Source: Clavibacter michiganensis (GTDB taxonomy: Bacteria > Actinomycetota > Actinomycetes > Actinomycetales > Microbacteriaceae). Taken from it: DNA of 64,000 nucleotides. How positions within the stretch are numbered: the stretch's first letter is position 1; each line of letters opens with the position of its first letter. Below the pieces are notes generated by a model, which worked only from the letters and a program-made list of their open reading frames with translations, was not told the DNA's origin and searched no databases. Made by a program: the position numbers and the translations under genes. This document shows, piece after piece, positions 51,859 through 61,890 of this stretch. Location: positions 62,001-126,000 of the forward strand of contig NZ_MDJZ01000016.1 in NCBI RefSeq assembly GCF_002151125.1, written 5' to 3'.

Positions 51859-52302
51859 TCAGCCGAGCACGACGACGGCGCAGGCCAGCAGGAACCCCGC
51901 CTGGATCGCGGCGCGCAGCGGGAGCGGGGTCGTCGGGGCGTCCGGGTGGCGGCAGCCGCGGGCCGCGCGCACGTTGGCCGGGAACACGGCGACGAGGAGG
52001 AGCGCCAGACCGATCGCGGCGGCCGTGCGGAGGGCGGGGATCAGGAGCCCGACCGCGCCCGCGATCTCGAGGACGCCCGTCGCCGTGACGACGAGCTCGG
52101 GCCGGGGCACCGCCGGGGGCACGATCGAGACGAGCCCGGAGCGACGCGGCTCCTGGAAGTGGGCGCCGGCTCCGAGCGCGAACGCGGCCGCGAGGCCCAC
52201 CGCGACCGACGCCGGCCAGCCGTGGAGGTAGGGCAGGGGCACGGCGATCCCCACGAGCCGCGCCTCCAGGGCGACGACGATCAGGGCGGCGAACGGGATC
52301 AT
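51859..52302 (-). CDS. DoxX-family membrane protein
   Basis: 147 residues from ATG 52302 with four membrane segments. GIAVPLPYLHGWPASVAVGLAAAFALGAGAHF and GVLEIAGAVGLLIPALRTAAAIGLALLLVAVFPANV match DoxX-like proteins, which are linked to thiol and redox homeostasis. It is divergent from a TetR gene (84 bases between), and a repeated TTGTC-containing element lies in the gap, so control by that TetR is likely. Confidence 0.88.
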   Translation of the reverse strand: MIPFAALIVVALEARLVGIAVPLPYLHGWPASVAVGLAAAFALGAGAHFQEPRRSGLVSIVPPAVPRPELVVTATGVLEIAGAVGLLIPALRTAAAIGLALLLVAVFPANVRAARGCRHPDAPTTPLPLRAAIQAGFLLACAVVVLG

Positions 52303-52324
52303 GGGGCTCCAGCATCTTGACGGC

Positions 52325-52357
52325 GACAAGATCGTGTCAGGATGCACCGGTCTTGTC
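52325..52357. promoter_or_regulatory. Inverted repeat between doxX-like and tetR genes
   Basis: GACAAGA and TCTTGTC are 7-base perfect arms with a 19-base spacer. The right arm runs into TTGTCAATGTCAA, which contains two direct GTCAA copies. TTGACA on the minus strand nearby may be the -35 of the doxX-like gene. Candidate operator region. Confidence 0.45.
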
Positions 52358-52385
52358 AATGTCAACATGCGCGTAGCGTGATCGC

Positions 52386-52934
52386 ATGGCCTACCACCAC
52401 GGCGACCTCCGCTCCGCCCTGCTCCGCGAGGCCGCCGCGATCGTCGCCGCCGACGGCCCGGACGCGGTCACCCTCCGCGAGCTCGCGCGCCGCGCCGGCG
52501 TCTCGCACGCGGCGCCCGCGCACCACTTCCGCGACCGCCGCGGGCTCATGACCGCGCTCGCGACCGAGGGCTTCCGGCAGCTCGGCGACGCCCTCCGCGA
52601 GGCGCCCGACTTCCTCGCCGCCGCGGAGGCGTACGTGCGCTACGCGACCGGACCGGGGCGCGGCCACTACGCCGTGATGTTCGACCCCTCGCGCATCGAC
52701 CCGGCGGATCCCGCCCTCGCCGCCGCGCGCGCCGCCACCGACGAGGTGCTGCTCGCGGGCGTCGCGACCGTCGAGCCGCGCACGCCCGACTCCCCGCTCG
52801 CCGCGTTCGCGCTCGTGCACGGGCTCGTGATGCTGCACGGATCCGGCGCGCTCGAGCGCAGCTACGCGGGCGAGGATCCGGTCGACCTCACGCGGCGCAT
52901 CGCGCAGGTGCTGTTCTCCTTCCCGGAGGGCTGA
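52386..52934 (+). CDS. TetR-family regulator, WHG-domain type
   Basis: 182 residues. The helix-turn-helix is AVTLRELARRAGVSHAAPAHHFRDRRGLMTALATEG. The conserved HHFRD and the C-terminal pattern with GHYAVMFDPSRID and HGLVMLHGSGAL are typical of the TetR group with the WHG/TetR_C_13 ligand domain. Divergent from the DoxX-like gene, which it probably represses. Confidence 0.9.
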   Translation: MAYHHGDLRSALLREAAAIVAADGPDAVTLRELARRAGVSHAAPAHHFRDRRGLMTALATEGFRQLGDALREAPDFLAAAEAYVRYATGPGRGHYAVMFDPSRIDPADPALAAARAATDEVLLAGVATVEPRTPDSPLAAFALVHGLVMLHGSGALERSYAGEDPVDLTRRIAQVLFSFPEG

Positions 52935-53022
52935 TCGGCGTGTCCGCGCCCGTCGCCCCGACCGATGCCCAGGCCGCGCCGGTAGCGTCGTCGAGGAGCC
53001 GCTGACCCGACACGGAGCCGAC

Positions 53023-53073
53023 ATGATCCACGCGACGCCCGCCCGCCCATCCACCCCGACGGCCGCCCGATGA
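53023..53073 (+). CDS. Possible 16-residue leader peptide coupled to GH13 gene
   Basis: MIHATPARPSTPTAAR has its own GGAG ribosome site at proper spacing, and its stop overlaps the GH13 start as ATGA (53070-53073). The GH13 start itself has no ribosome site. Translational coupling through this short frame is plausible; the peptide need not have a function. Confidence 0.4.
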   Translation: MIHATPARPSTPTAAR

Positions 53074-54740
53074 GGGTCACCGACACCAGCGACCTGTGGT
53101 GGAAGACCGCCGTCTTCTACAACCTCAAGGTGGAGACGTACCTCGACTGGGACGACGACGGCGTCGGCGACCTCGAGGGCCTCGCCCACCGCCTCGACCA
53201 CCTGGCCGAGCTCGGGGTCACGTGCCTGTGGCTCGCGCCGTTCTACCCGTCGCCGCAGCGCGACAACGGGTACGACATCTCCGACTACTACGGGGTGGAT
53301 CCGCGCTACGGCCACCTCGGCGACTTCGTCGAGGTGATCCGCACCGCCAAGGACCGCGGCCTCCGCGTGATCGTCGACCTCGTCGTCAACCACACCAGCG
53401 ACCAGCACCCGTGGTTCCAGGCCGCCCGCCGGGATCCCGAGAGCCGGTTCCGTCGCTTCTACCGGTGGAGCGACGAGGTGCCCGCCGACCAGCCGGCCAA
53501 CATGTTCCCCGACGTGGAGGACGGCGTCTGGTCGTACGACGAGGTGGCCGGCCAGCACTACCGCCACTCCTTCTACTCCCACCAGCCCGACCTCGCCACC
53601 GACGACCCGGTGGTGCGGGAGGAGATCGCGAAGGTCATCGGCTTCTGGCTCGAGCTCGGCATCGACGGCTTCCGGGTGGACGCGGTGCCGCACCTCATCG
53701 CGACCGAGGACGGTGCCGAGCACGACTTCCTCCGGGCCCTCCGCGGCTACGTCTCGCGCCGCAGCGGAGGCGGCATGATGCTCGGCGAGGTCAACCTGCC
53801 GTACGACGAGATGGTGCCGTTCTTCGGCGCGGACGACGGCGACGAGCTCACCATGCAGTTCGACTTCGTCGCCAACCAGGCCCTGTACCTCGCGCTGGCC
53901 CGCCAGGACGCGACACCGCTGCGGGAGGCGCTCGCCGCCCGTCCGGCCATCGCCCGCGGCAACCAGTGGGGCAACTTCGTGCGCAACCACGACGAGCTGA
54001 CCCTCGACCAGCTGACCCCGGACGAGCGCGACGAGGTGTTCCGGGCCTTCGCGCCGGAGGAGTCGCAGCGCATCCACGGCCGCGGCATCGTGCGGCGCCT
54101 GCCGCCCATGCTCGACGGCGACCCCCGCCGGATCCGCATGGTCTACAGCCTGATGTTCTCGCTGCCGGGCGCGCCCGTGCTCCTCTACGGCGAGGAGATC
54201 GGCATGGGCGAGAACCCGGCCGTGAAGGGCCGCGGCGCGGTGCGCACGCCCATGCAGTGGACGGACGAGCCCGGCGGCGGGTTCTCGCGCGCCGCCGCGG
54301 ACGACCTCATCACGCCGCTCGCGGCGGAGGGCTGGGCGCCGCAGCACGTCAACGTGTCCCGCCAGCGCCACGAGCCGGGCTCCCTCCTCCGGTTCATGCA
54401 GGAGCTCATCCGCCACTACCGGTCGTCGCCCGAGATCGGCTGGGGCGAGCTGACCCTGCTGGACTCCGGCCACCCGTGCGTGCTCGCGCACGCGGTCACG
54501 AGCACGACGGGCGCGCTGGTCGCGGTGCACAACCTCGCGCCCGACGGCCGGATGCTCGACCTCGACCTCGACGCCCTGGGCCTCGGCGCCGACGGTCCGC
54601 TGCGCGCGGTCGACCTGCTCGGCGACGAGCCGTCGCCCATCGAGCTGGACGCCGCGGGCCCGCGCCTCGCCATCGAGATCGAGGGCTACGGGTACCGCTG
54701 GCTCCGGATCCTGAGGCCGGGGGAGAAGCGCCTGGTCTAG
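53070..54740 (+). CDS. GH13 alpha-amylase-family enzyme, trehalose synthase-like
   Basis: 556 residues. The barrel has region I DLVVNHTSDQHPW, the nucleophile Asp204 in GFRVDAVPH, the acid/base Glu240 in LGEVNLPYDEM and Asp308 in FVRNHDELTLDQL. The opening TDTSDLWWKTAVFYNLKVETYLDWDDDGVGD and DIGM-like GEEIGMGENPAVKGRGAVRTPMQW resemble trehalose synthase (GH13_16) but it lacks a maltokinase fusion. It would isomerise or transfer glucosyl units between maltose and trehalose. It may serve osmoprotection with the betaine transporters nearby. Confidence 0.92.
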   Translation: MRVTDTSDLWWKTAVFYNLKVETYLDWDDDGVGDLEGLAHRLDHLAELGVTCLWLAPFYPSPQRDNGYDISDYYGVDPRYGHLGDFVEVIRTAKDRGLRVIVDLVVNHTSDQHPWFQAARRDPESRFRRFYRWSDEVPADQPANMFPDVEDGVWSYDEVAGQHYRHSFYSHQPDLATDDPVVREEIAKVIGFWLELGIDGFRVDAVPHLIATEDGAEHDFLRALRGYVSRRSGGGMMLGEVNLPYDEMVPFFGADDGDELTMQFDFVANQALYLALARQDATPLREALAARPAIARGNQWGNFVRNHDELTLDQLTPDERDEVFRAFAPEESQRIHGRGIVRRLPPMLDGDPRRIRMVYSLMFSLPGAPVLLYGEEIGMGENPAVKGRGAVRTPMQWTDEPGGGFSRAAADDLITPLAAEGWAPQHVNVSRQRHEPGSLLRFMQELIRHYRSSPEIGWGELTLLDSGHPCVLAHAVTSTTGALVAVHNLAPDGRMLDLDLDALGLGADGPLRAVDLLGDEPSPIELDAAGPRLAIEIEGYGYRWLRILRPGEKRLV

Positions 54741-54751
54741 GACGCCCCGCG

Positions 54752-54796
54752 GACGACGACGCCCCGCCGGACCAGGTCCGTCGGGGCGTCGTCGTC
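54752..54796. terminator. Bidirectional terminator hairpin
   Basis: GACGACGACGCCCCG pairs perfectly with CGGGGCGTCGTCGTC (15 base pairs) between the convergent stops of the GH13 gene and the betaine-binding protein gene. A smaller GGAC/GTCC stem lies in the loop. Confidence 0.8.
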
Positions 54797-54806
54797 GAGC
54801 GGTGGA

Positions 54807-55718
54807 TCAGCTGGCGAGCGTGTCCACGTAGTCCTGGTTCTCGGCCATCCAGGCCTCGACGACCTCGGTGTAGTCGTCGCCCTCGACGCCGCTGTTGAAC
54901 ATGGCGTTCTCGAGCGAGGAGAGGGTGGCGGTGTCCATCTTGAAGGCCTTGAGGCGCTCGGCGAGGGCGGGGAAGTCCTCCGTGAAGCTCTTGCCGCCGA
55001 ACGAGTGGATGCCCTCGGCGTCGCCCAGGGTGCCCTTCGGGTCGGCGAGGTCCTTGATGGGGAACGCGTCGTACGCCCAGTGCGGGCTCCACAGCGTGAC
55101 GGCGATGTCCTCGCCGGCATCCGTGGCGCTCTTCAGCTCGGTGAGCATGGCCGCGGTGGACGAGGTCTGCAGCTCGAGGCCGGTGATCTCGTACTTCGGG
55201 ATGGTCTGCTCCTGCACGGCAGTGGTGAGCCCGGCGCCGGACTCGATGCCGACGATCGTGCCGCCGAACAGGTCGGCGTTCTCCTGCAGCTGCTCGATGG
55301 AGTCGATGGGGGCGTCCTCGTTCACGGCGATCGCGAGCTTCGCGTCCTCGTTCCACGCGCCGAGGTCGGTGAGGTCGTCGCCGTACTCCTCGATGTAGTC
55401 GGCGTGCGTGGTCGGCAGCCAGGTGTCGAGCACGACGTCGAGGTCGTCCGTGGTGAGGCCGACGTAGCCGGGGGCCACGTCCACCATCTCGAGGTTCACG
55501 GTGTAGCCCTCGTCCTCGAGGATGCTCTTCCACAGCCAGGACGCGGCGATGCCCTCGTCCCAGCCGTTGAACACGGCCATGTCGACGACGCTGCTGTCGC
55601 CGTTCTCCAGCGTCTCGTCGGCCGCGGGGGAGCCGGACGTGGAGGGCGGGGAGCACGCGGCGAGGCCGAACAGGGCCGCGCCGAGGGTGATGGATGTCGC
55701 GAGCGTGCGCTTCTTCAT
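54807..55718 (-). CDS. Glycine betaine/choline ABC transporter, substrate-binding lipoprotein
   Basis: 303 residues. The Sec lipoprotein signal has lipobox LAAC with Cys at 22. The OpuAC/ProX domain shows VFNGWDEGIAASWLWKSILEDEGY, LDVVLDTWLPTTHADYIE and LWSPHWAYDAFPIKDL, whose Trp residues form the aromatic cage for quaternary amines. The last gene of the three-gene importer operon, 64 bases after the permease. Imports glycine betaine, proline betaine or choline for osmoprotection. Confidence 0.94.
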   Translation of the reverse strand: MKKRTLATSITLGAALFGLAACSPPSTSGSPAADETLENGDSSVVDMAVFNGWDEGIAASWLWKSILEDEGYTVNLEMVDVAPGYVGLTTDDLDVVLDTWLPTTHADYIEEYGDDLTDLGAWNEDAKLAIAVNEDAPIDSIEQLQENADLFGGTIVGIESGAGLTTAVQEQTIPKYEITGLELQTSSTAAMLTELKSATDAGEDIAVTLWSPHWAYDAFPIKDLADPKGTLGDAEGIHSFGGKSFTEDFPALAERLKAFKMDTATLSSLENAMFNSGVEGDDYTEVVEAWMAENQDYVDTLAS

Positions 55719-55782
55719 GTGTTCCTTCCGAGAACGTGGGTGCGGTGTGGTGCGGGTGGGAGGGGGAGCGGACGCGCGGGCG

Positions 55783-56718
55783 TCACGCGGAGGCGGTCGC
55801 GGGCTCCGGGCGGCGGTGCGCCTCGGGGTCGGCGGCGTCCCGGTCGGGGGCCGGGGCGACGCGCGCCGCGGGTCGACGGCGACGGCTCCTGCGGTCCTCG
55901 CCGAGGGCCGCGGTCATGCGGTCGAGGATGATCGCGAGGATCACCACGGAGACGCCTGCCTCGGCGCCCAGCGCGACGTCGATGCGGCCGAGGCTCGCGA
56001 TGACGTCCTCTCCGAGGCCGCCGGCGCCGACGAGGCCGGCGATCACGACCATGGAGAGCGACAGCATGATGACCTGGTTGATGCCGGCCATGATGCTGGG
56101 CTTCGCGAGCGGGAGCTGGATCTGCCGCAGGATGCGCCACGGCGAGGAGCCGAACGCCTGGCCTGCCTCGACCACCTCGGTGTCGACGCCGCGGATCCCG
56201 AGCTCGGTGAGACGCACGCCGGGCGCCATCGCGAACACGATGGTCGCGACGATCCCGGGCACGACGCCCAGGCGGAACAGCAGCAGCGCGGGGATCAGGT
56301 AGACGAACGCGGGCGTCGTCTGCATGAAGTCGAGGATCGGCCGGATGATGCGGGACGCCACGTCGGACTTCGCCGCCAGCACCCCGATCGGGATGCTGAT
56401 GACGATCGCGATCGCGCTGGCGACCAGCACGAGCGCCAGCGTCGCCATCGCGTTCTCCCACTGGTCGAGCGTGCCGATGAAGAGCAGGCCGATCGCGGTG
56501 CCGACGGCGAGCTTCCAGCCGCGGGCGAGGAACGCGAGCCCGGCGATCACGATGATGATCGCCCAGAACGGCGGAGCGGCCAGCGCGTAGGCCACCCACT
56601 CGTAGAAGAACGTGAACAGGACGCGGAGCGCGTCGAAGAGGCCGCGGAAGTTCGTGGTGAGGACGTCGACGCCGTCGGAGACCCAGTCGCCGAACGGGAT
56701 GCGGAGGAGGTCGTTCAT
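55783..56718 (-). CDS. Glycine betaine ABC transporter permease (ProW/OpuAB type)
   Basis: 311 residues. The start [20 protein letters not shown] is the ProW/OpuAB opening. Six or more membrane segments follow. The coupling loop is [55 protein letters not shown], an almost invariant block of this family. The C-terminal 40 residues are basic and proline-rich. Start overlaps the ATPase stop (ATGA at 56715-56718). Confidence 0.95.
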   Translation of the reverse strand: MNDLLRIPFGDWVSDGVDVLTTNFRGLFDALRVLFTFFYEWVAYALAAPPFWAIIIVIAGLAFLARGWKLAVGTAIGLLFIGTLDQWENAMATLALVLVASAIAIVISIPIGVLAAKSDVASRIIRPILDFMQTTPAFVYLIPALLLFRLGVVPGIVATIVFAMAPGVRLTELGIRGVDTEVVEAGQAFGSSPWRILRQIQLPLAKPSIMAGINQVIMLSLSMVVIAGLVGAGGLGEDVIASLGRIDVALGAEAGVSVVILAIILDRMTAALGEDRRSRRRRPAARVAPAPDRDAADPEAHRRPEPATASA

Positions 56719-58109
56719 CGGAGGGTCCCCTCGTGGCGTGCGTCGGCGTGGTCCGGCGAGCCGGCCTCGGGCGATCCGGGTCCGGATCCGACGACGGGGT
56801 TCTCGCCCGTCGCCAGCGTCTCGTCGAGCTCGGTGTCGGAGATCCGCGTGACGGGCTCGAGCACGGGGATCGGGGAGGTCGACGTGTCGACGTTCCCGAG
56901 CGCGGCGAGCAGCGTGACCCGGGGAATCACCCCGAGCAGCCGGTCGTGCCCGTCCACCACCGCGATGGGCAGCGGGCTCTCGACCGCGAGCTCGAAGAGG
57001 TCCACGAGGGACGCGTCCGGCCCGACCTTCGCGAACGCCGTGCTGACGATGCGCTCCAGGTCGGTGTCGTTCGCCTTCACCTGGCGCATCACGTGGCTGT
57101 CGCGCACCCAGCCGAGCAGCTTGCGGTCGCGGCCGAGCACGAACAGGGCGGCGGTCTGCAGGTCGCGGAGCACGCGCAGCGCGCCGCGCGGGCCGACCGT
57201 GAGCGGCACGACGGCGCGCGCCGGCTCCATCACGCTCGCGGCGGTGAGCACGCGGGCGCGGTCGACGTCCTGCACGAACTGGGCGACGTAGTCGTTCGCC
57301 GGGTCGGTGAGGATCTCCTCGGGCGTGCCGATCTGCACGATGCGGCCGTCGCGCATCACGGCGATGCGGTCGCCGAGGAACATCGCCTCGTTGAGGTCGT
57401 GCGTGATGAAGACGATGGTCTTGCCGAGGCTGGCCTGCAGCTCGAGCAGCTGCTCCTGCATCTCGCGGCGGATGAGCGGGTCGAGCGCGCTGAACGCCTC
57501 GTCCATGAGCAGGATCTCGGTGTCCGCGGCGAGCGCGCGGGCGATGCCGACGCGCTGCTGCATCCCGCCGGACAGCTCGGACGGCATCTTGTCCGCCCAG
57601 CCGTCGAGGCCCACGAGGCCGATGACCTCGCGCGCCTTCTCGAGCCGCCGGGCGCGGCCGACGCCCTGCACCTCGAGCCCGTAGGCGACGTTGTCGATGA
57701 CGGTGCGGTGCGGCAGGAGCGCGAAGTGCTGGAAGACCATGGAGACGTGCGAACGCCGCACCTGGCGGAGCCGGGTCGCGGGCACGTCGGTGATGGTCTC
57801 GCCGGAGACCTCGACGGTGCCGGCGGTGGGCTCCCACAGGCCGTTGAGCATGCGGATGAGGGTCGACTTGCCGGATCCCGACAGGCCCATCACGACGAAG
57901 ATCTCGCCGGGCTGCACGTCGAACGACGCGTCGATGACGGCCGCCGTGCCGAGGTGGGCGGTCTCCTCGCGGCTGGCGCCCGCGGCGAGGCGACGGGCGG
58001 CGTCGGCTCCGCGGCGGCCGAAGACCTTGTAGAGGCCGCGCGCGCGGACGGCGGGGACGGGGGTGTCGGCGGTGTCGGCGGCGGTGGGGCGATCTGTGGT
58101 GACGGTCAT
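56715..58109 (-). CDS. Glycine betaine ABC transporter ATPase with CBS domains (ProV/OpuAA type)
   Basis: 464 residues. KVFGRRG and the insertion ahead of Walker A ([24 protein letters not shown]) are typical of ProV. The signature is [17 protein letters not shown] and Walker B is [16 protein letters not shown]. After residue about 290 two CBS modules follow (about 290-345 and 360-415), which sense ionic strength or c-di-AMP in relatives. The C-terminal tail is acidic. First gene of the operon; its promoter lies in the long gap upstream. Confidence 0.95.
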   Translation of the reverse strand: MTVTTDRPTAADTADTPVPAVRARGLYKVFGRRGADAARRLAAGASREETAHLGTAAVIDASFDVQPGEIFVVMGLSGSGKSTLIRMLNGLWEPTAGTVEVSGETITDVPATRLRQVRRSHVSMVFQHFALLPHRTVIDNVAYGLEVQGVGRARRLEKAREVIGLVGLDGWADKMPSELSGGMQQRVGIARALAADTEILLMDEAFSALDPLIRREMQEQLLELQASLGKTIVFITHDLNEAMFLGDRIAVMRDGRIVQIGTPEEILTDPANDYVAQFVQDVDRARVLTAASVMEPARAVVPLTVGPRGALRVLRDLQTAALFVLGRDRKLLGWVRDSHVMRQVKANDTDLERIVSTAFAKVGPDASLVDLFELAVESPLPIAVVDGHDRLLGVIPRVTLLAALGNVDTSTSPIPVLEPVTRISDTELDETLATGENPVVGSGPGSPEAGSPDHADARHEGTLR

Positions 58110-58553
58110 GGGTTCTCCATGCGGTCGTCGGCCGGCTCCGGGCACGGGGGCACGGTGGTTCAGGAGCGGGGCGGACGTCGGCGCGTTCGGTCGACGGACG
58201 GGTCGGAGGGGGTGCGGGGCCGGCCGGGACTCGAGGCCGGGCGTGAGCGCCGGATCCCGAGACCACCGGGCGTCCTCCGCGGGCCGGACCACGGGGTCCG
58301 CGCCCACTCCTCCGGACCGTACGACGACCGCGTGCCGATGGTGATCGGCGGCCGGTCGGCGCGTCCTGGATGATGACGGGCCCGTTCGTCCGGGCCGTAT
58401 CGAAGGTAGCCCGGGGCCCGCGGGGGGACTAATCGCCCGCCCCCGCCCAGGGCCCCGATCGCGGCGTCCGCGGCGCCCGATCGCCGCAGGCGCGGGGATC
58501 GCGTCGTGTCCCGATCGTTATGCGCGGTCTCCGGCCGGTGCCGGTCCGGATCC
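58110..58553. other. Long divergent intergenic region without a supported gene
   Basis: Between the betaine and sugar transporter operons. Frames in it are short and arginine-rich. On the minus strand TTAGTC (58432-58427) and TACCTT (58408-58403) are 18 bases apart and could be a promoter for the betaine operon, which would leave a leader of about 290 bases. I see no RNA gene. Confidence 0.4.
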
Positions 58554-58594
58554 CGGTTAACCGCTTTACAGGGACCCGGTCCCGGTGTTAGCGT
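58554..58594 (+). promoter_or_regulatory. Candidate promoter and operator of sugar ABC operon
   Basis: CGGTTAACCG is a perfect 10-base palindrome (58554-58563). It runs into GTTAACCGCTTTAC, an imperfect CG-centred inverted repeat of LacI-operator type. TTTACA (58565-58570) and TAGCGT (58589-58594) are 18 bases apart and could be the -35 and -10. The overlap would let a LacI-type repressor block the promoter. Confidence 0.45.
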
Positions 58595-58700
58595 CGCCGC
58601 CATCGGGTTCGCGACGGCGCCTCCCGGATGCGCGCGATGCGAGCGGATCGGAGGTCGTCGGGACCCGGACCGACCGCCACCTCAAGGAAGAGACCACGCG

Positions 58701-59942
58701 ATGTCCCCTCGATCCACCGCCCGCCGCCGCCGACTCATCGGCGCCGCCGCCTTCGCGGCCACCGTCCCCCTCGTGCTCGCCGGCTGCTCCGGCGGCGGGG
58801 GAGGCGGATCCTCCTCGGGCGGCAGCCCGTCGGAGATCACCGTCACCGACTACTACAACGAGGGCAACGACGACACCGTCATCGGCGACACGCTCACGAA
58901 GTGCGGCGAGTCCCTCGGCGTCACCATCGAGCGCACCTCGATCCCGGGCTCGAGCCTCATCCAGAAGGTGCTGCAGCAGGCGTCGTCGCGGACGCTGCCC
59001 GACGTGCTCATGCTCGACAACCCCGACCTGCAGCAGATCGCCGCGACCGGCGCGCTCGCCCCGCTCGAGGACTTCGGCATCTCGACCGACGGCTACGCGC
59101 AGGGCGTCGTCGACGCCGGCACCTACGAGGGCAAGACGTACGGCCTGGCGCCCACCGTGAACACGATCGCGCTCTTCTACAACAAGGCGATGCTGGCCGA
59201 CGCCGGGATCCAGCCCCCCACCACGTGGGACGAGCTGAAGACCGCGGCCGCGGCGCTCAAGGACGGCGACCGCTACGGCATCGCGATGGACGCCAACGCC
59301 ACCTACGAGGGCACCTGGCAGTTCCTGCCCTTCATGTGGTCGAACGGCGGCGACGAGAAGGACATCGCCACGCCCGAGACCGCGGAGGCGCTGCAGCTCT
59401 GGACCGACCTCGTCAAGGACGGCTCGGCCTCGCAGAGCGTCGTGAACTGGACCCAGTCCGACGTCAACGACCAGTTCATGGCCGGCAAGACGGCGATGAT
59501 GATCAACGGCCCGTGGCAGATCCCCGCGCTCACCGAGTCGGGCGTCGACTACGGCATCGCGAAGATCCCCGCGCCCACCGCGGGCGGCACCGCCGTCGCC
59601 CCGCTCGGCGGCGAGGTCTGGACCGTCCCGCAGACCGGCGACGAGGAGAAGCAGGCGACGGCCGCGAAGGTCGTCGAGTGCCTCAACTCGGACGAGAACC
59701 AGCTGGAGATGGCCACCAAGCGCTTCACGATCCCGTCGAAGACCGCCGTCGCCACCGAGTTCGGCCAGCAGGTACCCGAGGAGCAGGTGTTCGTCGACCT
59801 CGTCGCCGACGCCCGCGCCCGCACCGGCGAGCTCGGCGAGGACTGGCCGAAGGCCGCCACGAAGATCTACACGGCCGTGCAGTCGGCGCTGACCGGTCAG
59901 TCCTCCCCGGAGGACGCGCTGAAGAACGCCGAGCAGGGCTGA
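58701..59942 (+). CDS. Sugar ABC transporter, substrate-binding lipoprotein (CUT1)
   Basis: 413 residues. A basic start and lipobox LAGC with Cys at about 28, then a Gly/Ser linker. The SBP_bac_1 domain includes VLMLDNPDLQQIAATGALAPLEDFG, TVNTIALFYNKAMLADAGIQPPTTWDEL and KTAMMINGPWQIP. It captures a mono- or oligosaccharide outside the cell. GGAAGAG precedes the ATG. First gene of a five-gene operon with two permeases, ThuA and a dehydrogenase. Confidence 0.95.
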   Translation: MSPRSTARRRRLIGAAAFAATVPLVLAGCSGGGGGGSSSGGSPSEITVTDYYNEGNDDTVIGDTLTKCGESLGVTIERTSIPGSSLIQKVLQQASSRTLPDVLMLDNPDLQQIAATGALAPLEDFGISTDGYAQGVVDAGTYEGKTYGLAPTVNTIALFYNKAMLADAGIQPPTTWDELKTAAAALKDGDRYGIAMDANATYEGTWQFLPFMWSNGGDEKDIATPETAEALQLWTDLVKDGSASQSVVNWTQSDVNDQFMAGKTAMMINGPWQIPALTESGVDYGIAKIPAPTAGGTAVAPLGGEVWTVPQTGDEEKQATAAKVVECLNSDENQLEMATKRFTIPSKTAVATEFGQQVPEEQVFVDLVADARARTGELGEDWPKAATKIYTAVQSALTGQSSPEDALKNAEQG

Positions 59943-60934
59943 TGGCGACGACCGCCGTCCCGACCCGTCCGGCCGCGCAGGCGGCGGGACGCGGCCGGGG
60001 TGCCGGTGCCGCGGCGGATGATGCGCCGCGGCCCGTGCGCCGCCGTCCCCGCTGGAGGTGGGAGCGCTTCTTCCAGGCGATGTTCCTGGTGCCGGCGGTC
60101 GTCTACCTCGTGCTCTTCTTCGGCTTCCCCGTCGTGAAGAACATCGTCATGAGCTTCCAGGAGTACACGACGACCACGTTCTACACGGGCGAGGCGCCGT
60201 GGGTCGGGTTCGCGAACTACGCGTCGGTGCTCTCGTCGGGGATCTTCTCGACGGCGCTCCTCAACACGTTCCTGTTCACGATCGGGTCGATCCTCGGCCA
60301 GTTCGTCATCGGGCTCGTGCTCGCGCTGTTCTTCCGGCGGAGCTTCCCGCTCAACGGGCTGCTGCGGGCGCTGCTGCTGTTGCCGTGGCTCCTGCCGCTC
60401 ATCGTCTCGAGCGCGGTGTGGAAGTGGATCCTCGACCAGGACTCGGGCGTGCTCAACCAGTTCCTGCTGGGCGCAGGTCTCGTGCAGGACCCGGTGCCGT
60501 GGCTCACGAGCCCGGCGTTCGCGCTCATCACGGTGATCGCCGTGAACGTGTGGATCGGGATCCCGTTCAACACGACCATCCTCTACGGCGGCCTGCAGGA
60601 CATCCCGCCGGAGCTGTACGAGGCCGGATCCCTCGACGGGGCCACCGGCTGGCGGGGCTTCCGCCACATCACCTGGCCGCTGCTCCGACCGGTGGTCGGC
60701 GTGGTGCTCGTGCTCGGGGTCGTCTACACGATCAAGGTGCTCGACATCATCCTCGGCCTCACGAACGGCGGGCCCGCGAACTCGACGCAGACGATCGCGA
60801 CGCAGTCGTACACGCTCTCGTTCCAGCAGTTCGACTTCGGGTCGGGCGCCGCCCTCAGCAACATCCTCATCGCCATCTCGGCGGTGTTCGCGGTGGTCTA
60901 CCTCCGCGCGAACAGGAAGGCCGTCGATGAGTGA
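59942..60934 (+). CDS. Sugar ABC transporter permease 1 (CUT1, MalF type)
   Basis: 330 residues. A basic, Ala-rich cytosolic N-terminus of about 40 residues precedes six membrane segments. The coupling loop is LYEAGSLDGATGWRGFRHITWPLLRP, the EAA motif of MalF-type permeases. LGLTNGGPANSTQTIATQSYTLSFQQFDFG is the conserved late block. Its ATG shares one base with the binding-protein stop (TGATG). Confidence 0.95.
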   Translation: MATTAVPTRPAAQAAGRGRGAGAAADDAPRPVRRRPRWRWERFFQAMFLVPAVVYLVLFFGFPVVKNIVMSFQEYTTTTFYTGEAPWVGFANYASVLSSGIFSTALLNTFLFTIGSILGQFVIGLVLALFFRRSFPLNGLLRALLLLPWLLPLIVSSAVWKWILDQDSGVLNQFLLGAGLVQDPVPWLTSPAFALITVIAVNVWIGIPFNTTILYGGLQDIPPELYEAGSLDGATGWRGFRHITWPLLRPVVGVVLVLGVVYTIKVLDIILGLTNGGPANSTQTIATQSYTLSFQQFDFGSGAALSNILIAISAVFAVVYLRANRKAVDE

Positions 60935-61808
60935 CACCGCCGAGCGCCTCGTGCCCGTCCCCGCTCCCGCCCGCCGCGTGCCGTCCGGGTCCCGCCGACC
61001 GCGGGCCGACCGCAGCTGGATCGGCACGGTCGTCGGGATCGCGCTCCTCGCCGTGATGCTGTTCCCCGTCTACTGGATGGTCAACATCTCGCTGCAGCCC
61101 GCCGGCCCCGCCATCGAGGCCGCGTGGTTCCCGTTCGAGGCGCAGTTCGACGGGTACGCGACCGCGCTCGGCGAGCAGGGGCAGGCGCTCGGCACGAGCC
61201 TCGTGATCGCGCTCGGCAGCGTGGTGCTCAGCCTGGCCATCGCGACCCCGGCCGCGTACGCGCTGGCGCAGTTCAAGTTCAGGTGGATCAACGTGGTGCT
61301 GTTCGGGATCCTCATCTCTCAGATGATTCCCGGCATCGTCGTCGCGAACGCGCTCTACGCCGCGTACAACGACCTGGGGCTGCTCAACTCCATCCCGGGC
61401 CTCATCCTCGCGGACTCCACGGCCGGCATCCCGTTCGCGATCCTCATCATGCGGGCGTTCATGGCGGGGATCCCGCCGTCGATCATCGAGGCGGCGAAGG
61501 TGGACGGCGCCGGGAACTTCCGGGCGTTCCGCTCGATCGTGCTGCCCGTGAGCCTCAACGCCGTGATCACCGCCGGGCTCTTCACGTTCCTCTTCACCTG
61601 GAGCGACTTCCTGTTCGCGCTGACGCTCACGACCACCGACGACGTGCGCCCCATCACCCTCGGGATCTACCAGTACATCGGGACGTACACCGCCGACTGG
61701 AGCACGGTGATGGCGACGGCGGTGCTCGCGTCGCTGCCGGCGATCGTGCTGCTGCTCGCGGCGCAGCGCTTCATCGCGGCGGGCGCGACGGGCGGCGCCG
61801 TCAAGTGA
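60927..61808 (+). CDS. Sugar ABC transporter permease 2 (CUT1, MalG type)
   Basis: 293 residues with six membrane segments. [13 protein letters not shown] is the MalG-type opening and [49 protein letters not shown] holds the EAA loop and the conserved W-[SN]-[DE]-F. It overlaps the upstream permease by 8 bases. No ATPase gene is present in the operon, so it must share a multi-use MsmK/UgpC-like ATPase encoded elsewhere. Confidence 0.95.
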   Translation: MSDTAERLVPVPAPARRVPSGSRRPRADRSWIGTVVGIALLAVMLFPVYWMVNISLQPAGPAIEAAWFPFEAQFDGYATALGEQGQALGTSLVIALGSVVLSLAIATPAAYALAQFKFRWINVVLFGILISQMIPGIVVANALYAAYNDLGLLNSIPGLILADSTAGIPFAILIMRAFMAGIPPSIIEAAKVDGAGNFRAFRSIVLPVSLNAVITAGLFTFLFTWSDFLFALTLTTTDDVRPITLGIYQYIGTYTADWSTVMATAVLASLPAIVLLLAAQRFIAAGATGGAVK

Positions 61809-61890
61809 TCCGGCTGCCGCACGCGCGCGCGCCCGACGCGGCCCGCGCCCCCTCCGACCCTCCGCACGACCCCTCCGAGAGAGAGACACC

